Below, piece by piece: positions 6,485-8,865 of a stretch of 8,865 nucleotides of DNA; the first letter of the stretch is position 1, and each line of letters starts with the position of its first letter. The position numbers and the translations under genes are program-made. Origin of the DNA: HGM11416 sp045596285 (lineage in GTDB: Bacteria > Bacillota > Clostridia > Christensenellales > Borkfalkiaceae); the NCBI GenBank assembly GCA_045596285.1, contig JAZOCA010000034.1, positions 1 to 8,865 of the forward strand, read 5' to 3'. The notes under the pieces are model-generated. The model ran no database searches, was not told the origin of the DNA, and saw only the letters and a list, made by a program, of their open reading frames with translations.

Positions 6485-6649
6485 TGTTGGGTGATAAAAG
6501 CGGAAGAGAACGATTATTCGTCACCGAAGAAGTAATGCTTTCAGGTAAAAGGACCGTTTTTTGACAACACTTTGGAGAATGCGTTAACGCTACCGAAGAA
6601 GCAATTTGTTTTATAGCAGAGAATCTTTCAGGTAAAAAGACAAAGTTGT
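6485..6649 (+). ncRNA. tandem glycine riboswitch with leader-linker kink-turn
   Basis: Two aptamers carry the family signatures: CACCGAAGAAG (6522-6532) with CTTTCAGGTAAAAGGAC (6538-6554), and TACCGAAGAAGCAA (6591-6604) with CTTTCAGGTAAAAAGAC (6625-6641). Aptamer 1 P1 pairs 6496-6503 with 6554-6561. Aptamer 2 P1 pairs CTTTG (6570-6574) with CAAAG (6641-6645). The leader TGTTG (6485-6489) pairs with CAACA of the linker (6565-6569). A three-base bulge (6490-6492), the G6493-A6564 and A6494-G6563 mismatches and a U-U pair then form a consensus kink-turn like the one known for glycine riboswitches. There is no terminator between the aptamers and the gene, so control is probably at translation. 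The direction of the response cannot be read from the sequence. Confidence 0.93.
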
Positions 6650-6663
6650 GTTTAGGAGTAAAC
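6650..6663 (+). promoter_or_regulatory. ribosome binding site in a hairpin loop, directly after the riboswitch
   Basis: GTTTA (6650-6654) and TAAAC (6659-6663) can form a 5-bp stem whose loop is GGAG, the core of the AGGAG Shine-Dalgarno (6654-6658). The hairpin abuts both the end of aptamer 2 and the ATG at 6664. This site decides the gene start: an in-frame TTG at 6646 lies inside the riboswitch region and has no Shine-Dalgarno of its own. Confidence 0.6.
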
Positions 6664-7320
6664 ATGGACTCTGTCTTTTTTTGTTTGGAAATTTTAGGAG
6701 TAATCGCATTTTCTATATCGGGGGCATTAGTTGCTATAAGAAGTAAATTTGATATTTTCGGTGTTTTAGTGGTAGGTGTTATTACTGCTGTGGGTGGTGG
6801 AATTACAAGGGATATACTAGTAGGTCAGCTACCACCGAAAATATTTGATAACGCCTATTTGGTAGCGGTTGCAGCTCTGTCAGCCGTTTTAACATTCGTG
6901 CTTGCATATTTTAAGGGGAGAAAATTTTTCATTATCCAAGAAAAAATAGAAGAGATAAATAATTATTTTGATGCGCTTGGACTGGCGGTATTCACTGTGA
7001 TGGGAGTGGAAACGACTTTAAATTATGGGTTTTCATATAATATACTTATTTGCATAACAATGGGTGTTATAACAGGAGTTGGCGGGGGATTGATGCGAGA
7101 TATTTTCACTAGGTCAAAAATCAGTATATTCACAAAGCATGTTTATGCATTAGCATCTATTGTTGGGGCGACTATATTTTATATATTGCGAATCAAAATT
7201 CAATTAGCGACAATATCGACTTTAGTTGGCGTATTAGTAATATTTGTTTTAAGATTGTTTGCAACAAAATATCACTGGGAACTTCCGAAGGCGCACATTG
7301 AAGAAGATAAAGGCAAATAA
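6664..7320 (+). CDS. UPF0126/TRIC-family membrane protein, probable glycine transporter
   Basis: The protein has 218 residues; ATG at 6664 is chosen because AGGAG lies 5 nt upstream. It is an integral membrane protein with about six to seven hydrophobic segments (roughly 4-22, 31-46, 63-83, 103-120, 125-142, 160-176 and 180-200). It is internally duplicated: DIFGVLVVGVITAVGGGITRD in the first half matches ILICITMGVITGVGGGLMRD in the second. The GGG..RD motifs (44-50 and 140-146) define the UPF0126 family, also called Gly_transporter or bacterial TRIC-like channels. The length is normal for the family. The glycine riboswitch immediately upstream independently points to glycine as substrate or signal. 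Whether it imports or exports is not visible. It is a single gene with its own promoter, and no clear terminator is seen after it. Confidence 0.92.
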   Translation: MDSVFFCLEILGVIAFSISGALVAIRSKFDIFGVLVVGVITAVGGGITRDILVGQLPPKIFDNAYLVAVAALSAVLTFVLAYFKGRKFFIIQEKIEEINNYFDALGLAVFTVMGVETTLNYGFSYNILICITMGVITGVGGGLMRDIFTRSKISIFTKHVYALASIVGATIFYILRIKIQLATISTLVGVLVIFVLRLFATKYHWELPKAHIEEDKGK

Positions 7321-7550
7321 TGTAAACAAACTTATATGAGAATTTAATACAATATCGACAATGAATAACAAAAAAGGGCTAAATAAAATTCTCTAAAAAA
7401 TATAAAGTTTTCCCTAAAAAATTCTCCAAAAAGTAAAAATTTAAAATTCGTTATTTATTCAAGGTAAGTATTGTAGCTAAGTATTACAAAAGCCTATAAA
7501 AGAAATATTATATTAATAATATGATTTTTTGCTATTATATTATCAATTTA
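7321..7550. other. AT-rich intergenic region without genes
   Basis: No ORF or strong hairpin is seen. It holds two C-rich spots in an A-rich tract (7404-7428), the right copy of the 22-bp repeat (7441-7462), two TAAGTATT motifs 13 bp apart (7465-7472 and 7478-7485), and an imperfect A/T inverted repeat near 7505-7525. None has an assignable role. Confidence 0.5.
7441..7462 (+). repeat. 22-bp direct repeat, right copy
   Basis: It matches 6200-6221 at 21 of 22 positions in the same orientation. The two copies enclose the riboswitch and the transporter gene. Confidence 0.7.
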
Positions 7551-7579
7551 TTGACAAATATTAAATTTAATGCTAAAAT
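7551..7579 (+). promoter_or_regulatory. near-consensus promoter and candidate operator of the toxin-antitoxin operon
   Basis: TTGACA (7551-7556) and TAAAAT (7574-7579) are 17 bp apart, and TGC just before the -10 makes it an extended -10 promoter. The expected transcription start (about 7586) is only a few bases before the antitoxin ATG at 7589, and no Shine-Dalgarno precedes that ATG. A perfect 12-bp palindrome ATTAAATTTAAT (7560-7571) fills the spacer, and AAATATTAA occurs twice, 20 bp apart (7556-7564 and 7576-7584). These are plausible sites for autorepression by the antitoxin, though such A/T motifs arise easily by chance here. Confidence 0.75.
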
Positions 7580-7588
7580 ATTAACATT

Positions 7589-7879
7589 ATGAAAAATAAT
7601 TTTGATATTAACGAGTTTGTCAGCACTCCAACTATTCAGTCAATACTAGTATCTTTAACTGATAGGGTAAAAGAAAGACGGAAAGAAATGAAACTGTCAC
7701 AAAAACTTCTTGCTCAAAAATCAGGTGTATCGTATGCTTCTATTCGTAGGTTTGAAAACACTGGTGAAATTTCTTTGGTTTCACTATTGAAAATCGCAAA
7801 AGCATTAAGTTGTTTAGAAGATTTTAATGAGTTGTTTGGTAATAAGATTATTACTAATTTGAAGGATTTGGATTTATGA
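7589..7879 (+). CDS. hipB: XRE-family HipB-like antitoxin
   Basis: The protein has 96 residues. A Cro/C1-type helix-turn-helix covers about residues 26-80 (RVKERRKEMKLSQKLLAQKSG, then VSYASIRRFENTGEISLVSLLKIAKAL). The recognition region is near VSYASIRRFE (48-57). HipB-type proteins bind and neutralise the HipA kinase and repress their own operon. The next gene overlaps it by four bases (ATGA, 7876-7879) and encodes a HipA-like kinase, which makes the pairing secure. The ATG at 7589 has no upstream Shine-Dalgarno and lies next to the predicted transcription start, so translation is probably leaderless. An internal start is unlikely because the next ATG codons fall inside the helix-turn-helix. 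The symbol is used in the family sense. Confidence 0.88.
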   Translation: MKNNFDINEFVSTPTIQSILVSLTDRVKERRKEMKLSQKLLAQKSGVSYASIRRFENTGEISLVSLLKIAKALSCLEDFNELFGNKIITNLKDLDL

Positions 7880-8865
7880 TTAAAGAAGTTAAAAAAGTAA
7901 CTGTTAAATATAATGAGAGGATAGTTGGTTATCTTGCTGAAATTAAACCATCAACAATTGCTTTTCAATATGACGATGAATGGATAAAAAACGGCTTTTC
8001 AATCTCTCCATTATCTCTGCCATTGGATAATAAAGTATATGTAAGTAAAAAAGAACAGTTTAATGGATTATATGGCGTTTTCTGGGATTCTTTACCCGAT
8101 GGCTGGGGAGAACTATTAATGAATAGAGTTTTACAGAAAAAAGGCATAAATCCAAACCAACTACCTATTTTAACTAAATTATCACTAATTAATAATAATG
8201 GTTTAGGTGGGTTGACTTATGAACCTAGTCAATCGTTTAAGTCCACTTATAATGATTTAGATTTTGATAAATTGTCTGATGAAGTTCAAAAAATATTAAA
8301 TGATGAAAGTGAATCTGTTGATTTGGATTTTGTTTATAAACTAGGTGGTTCTAGTGGTGGGGCAAGACCAAAGGCTCATATAAAGATTGACAAGGAAGAA
8401 TGGATAGTTAAGTTTGCGTGTAGGATTGTTCCGCCGAATGTTGGGGAAAAAGAATTTAGAGCAAATGAAACAGCTAAAAATTGTGGTGTTAATGTAAATG
8501 AGTATAAACTATTTCCTTCAAAATTGTGTTCAGGTTATTTTGGAGCCAAACGTTTTGATAGAGAAGGGGAAAGACGTATACACATGATTTCGCTTGCGGC
8601 TTTATTAGAAACGACTCATAAAATCCCTAACTTGGATTATATGCACTTGTTTCAAGTAATTCAAATAATTAGCGCAAAGCCAACTGAAGATTTATATGAA
8701 GCGTTTAGACGTATGTGTTTTAACGTGTTTTATAAAAATAAAGACGATCATGGTAAAAACTTTGCTTTCCTTTACGACGACAATTTGTGTGGTTACGTTT
8801 TATCGCCAGCATATGATTTGACACGTATAGAAGATAAATTTGAGCATGAAATGACTGTTAATGGT
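7876..8865 (+). CDS. hipA: HipA-like serine/threonine kinase toxin, 3' end outside the window
   Basis: The frame is open from ATG 7876 to the right edge (330 residues seen; HipA proteins are usually about 400-440). A weak AAGGA (7862-7866) inside hipB precedes the start. Residues 1-~115 fit the N-terminal HipA domain, with DSLPDGWGELLMNR at about 71-84. The kinase part follows: a glycine-rich loop GGSSGGARPKA (157-167), WIVKF with a candidate ATP-binding lysine just after it, the catalytic-loop motif DDHGKN (290-295, D290 as likely catalytic aspartate), and PAYDLTR (311-317, D314 as metal-binding aspartate). All the expected kinase motifs are present, so it looks active. Known HipA toxins phosphorylate glutamyl- or tryptophanyl-tRNA synthetase and cause growth arrest; the target here is unknown. 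Its placement right of the tRNA scar fits a role in maintaining a mobile element. Confidence 0.9.
   Translation, partial: MIKEVKKVTVKYNERIVGYLAEIKPSTIAFQYDDEWIKNGFSISPLSLPLDNKVYVSKKEQFNGLYGVFWDSLPDGWGELLMNRVLQKKGINPNQLPILTKLSLINNNGLGGLTYEPSQSFKSTYNDLDFDKLSDEVQKILNDESESVDLDFVYKLGGSSGGARPKAHIKIDKEEWIVKFACRIVPPNVGEKEFRANETAKNCGVNVNEYKLFPSKLCSGYFGAKRFDREGERRIHMISLAALLETTHKIPNLDYMHLFQVIQIISAKPTEDLYEAFRRMCFNVFYKNKDDHGKNFAFLYDDNLCGYVLSPAYDLTRIEDKFEHEMTVNG

Noticed and set aside
6646..6648. TTG at 6646 as the start of the transporter gene
   Set aside because: It lies in the 3' end of the riboswitch without a Shine-Dalgarno, whereas ATG 6664 has AGGAG at 5 nt and begins a typical family N-terminus.
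6447..6665. Minus-strand ORF of 72 codons
   Set aside because: It is antisense to the riboswitch and its promoter, has no ribosome binding site, and no domain features are seen.
7965..8147. Minus-strand ORF of 60 codons within the toxin gene
   Set aside because: It is a shadow of the hipA-like frame, which carries clear kinase-family motifs.

Overview
The window looks like a piece of an AT-rich, low-GC Gram-positive genome, most likely an uncultured gut clostridium. The support is strong AGGAG-type ribosome binding sites, classic TTGACA/TATAAT promoters, a secreted protein with a Firmicutes-type signal peptide and long repeats, a tandem glycine riboswitch, and abundant A/T at silent positions. 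This lineage is inferred from style; no marker gene is present.

Left part (1-5980): a plus-strand gene cluster that probably forms one operon. It holds (i) the 3' part of a TIM-barrel, glycoside-hydrolase-like gene that runs in from the left edge, (ii) a 42-codon gene for a small acidic peptide, (iii) a 961-residue secreted protein made of an N-terminal domain and three copies of a ~215-225 residue module, and (iv) a complete second glycoside-hydrolase-like gene that is a diverged paralogue of the first and has no signal peptide. A 12-bp hairpin sits between (iii) and (iv), and a strong rho-independent terminator closes the cluster at 5945-5979. No substrate can be read from the sequence. Glycan capture or surface binding plus intracellular processing is an inference.

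Junction (6041-6221): on the minus strand lies the last ~25 nt of a tRNA gene (probably tRNA-Ser), followed immediately by its own intrinsic terminator. The rest of the tRNA is absent. This is the classic scar of an element integrated into a tRNA 3' end. It predicts that sequence to the right of about 6115 is foreign, with the intact tRNA at the far end of the element beyond the window.

Right part (6116-8865): probably the element. It contains about 320 nt of non-coding AT-rich DNA, an extended -10 promoter, a tandem glycine riboswitch with a textbook leader-linker kink-turn, and a UPF0126/Gly_transporter membrane protein whose Shine-Dalgarno lies in the loop of a small hairpin. After a second AT-rich gap comes a hipBA-type toxin-antitoxin operon. 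Its XRE antitoxin is expressed from a near-consensus promoter that implies an almost leaderless mRNA, and its HipA-like kinase overlaps it by four bases and runs off the right edge. A 22-bp repeat (21/22 identical) flanks the riboswitch-transporter unit.
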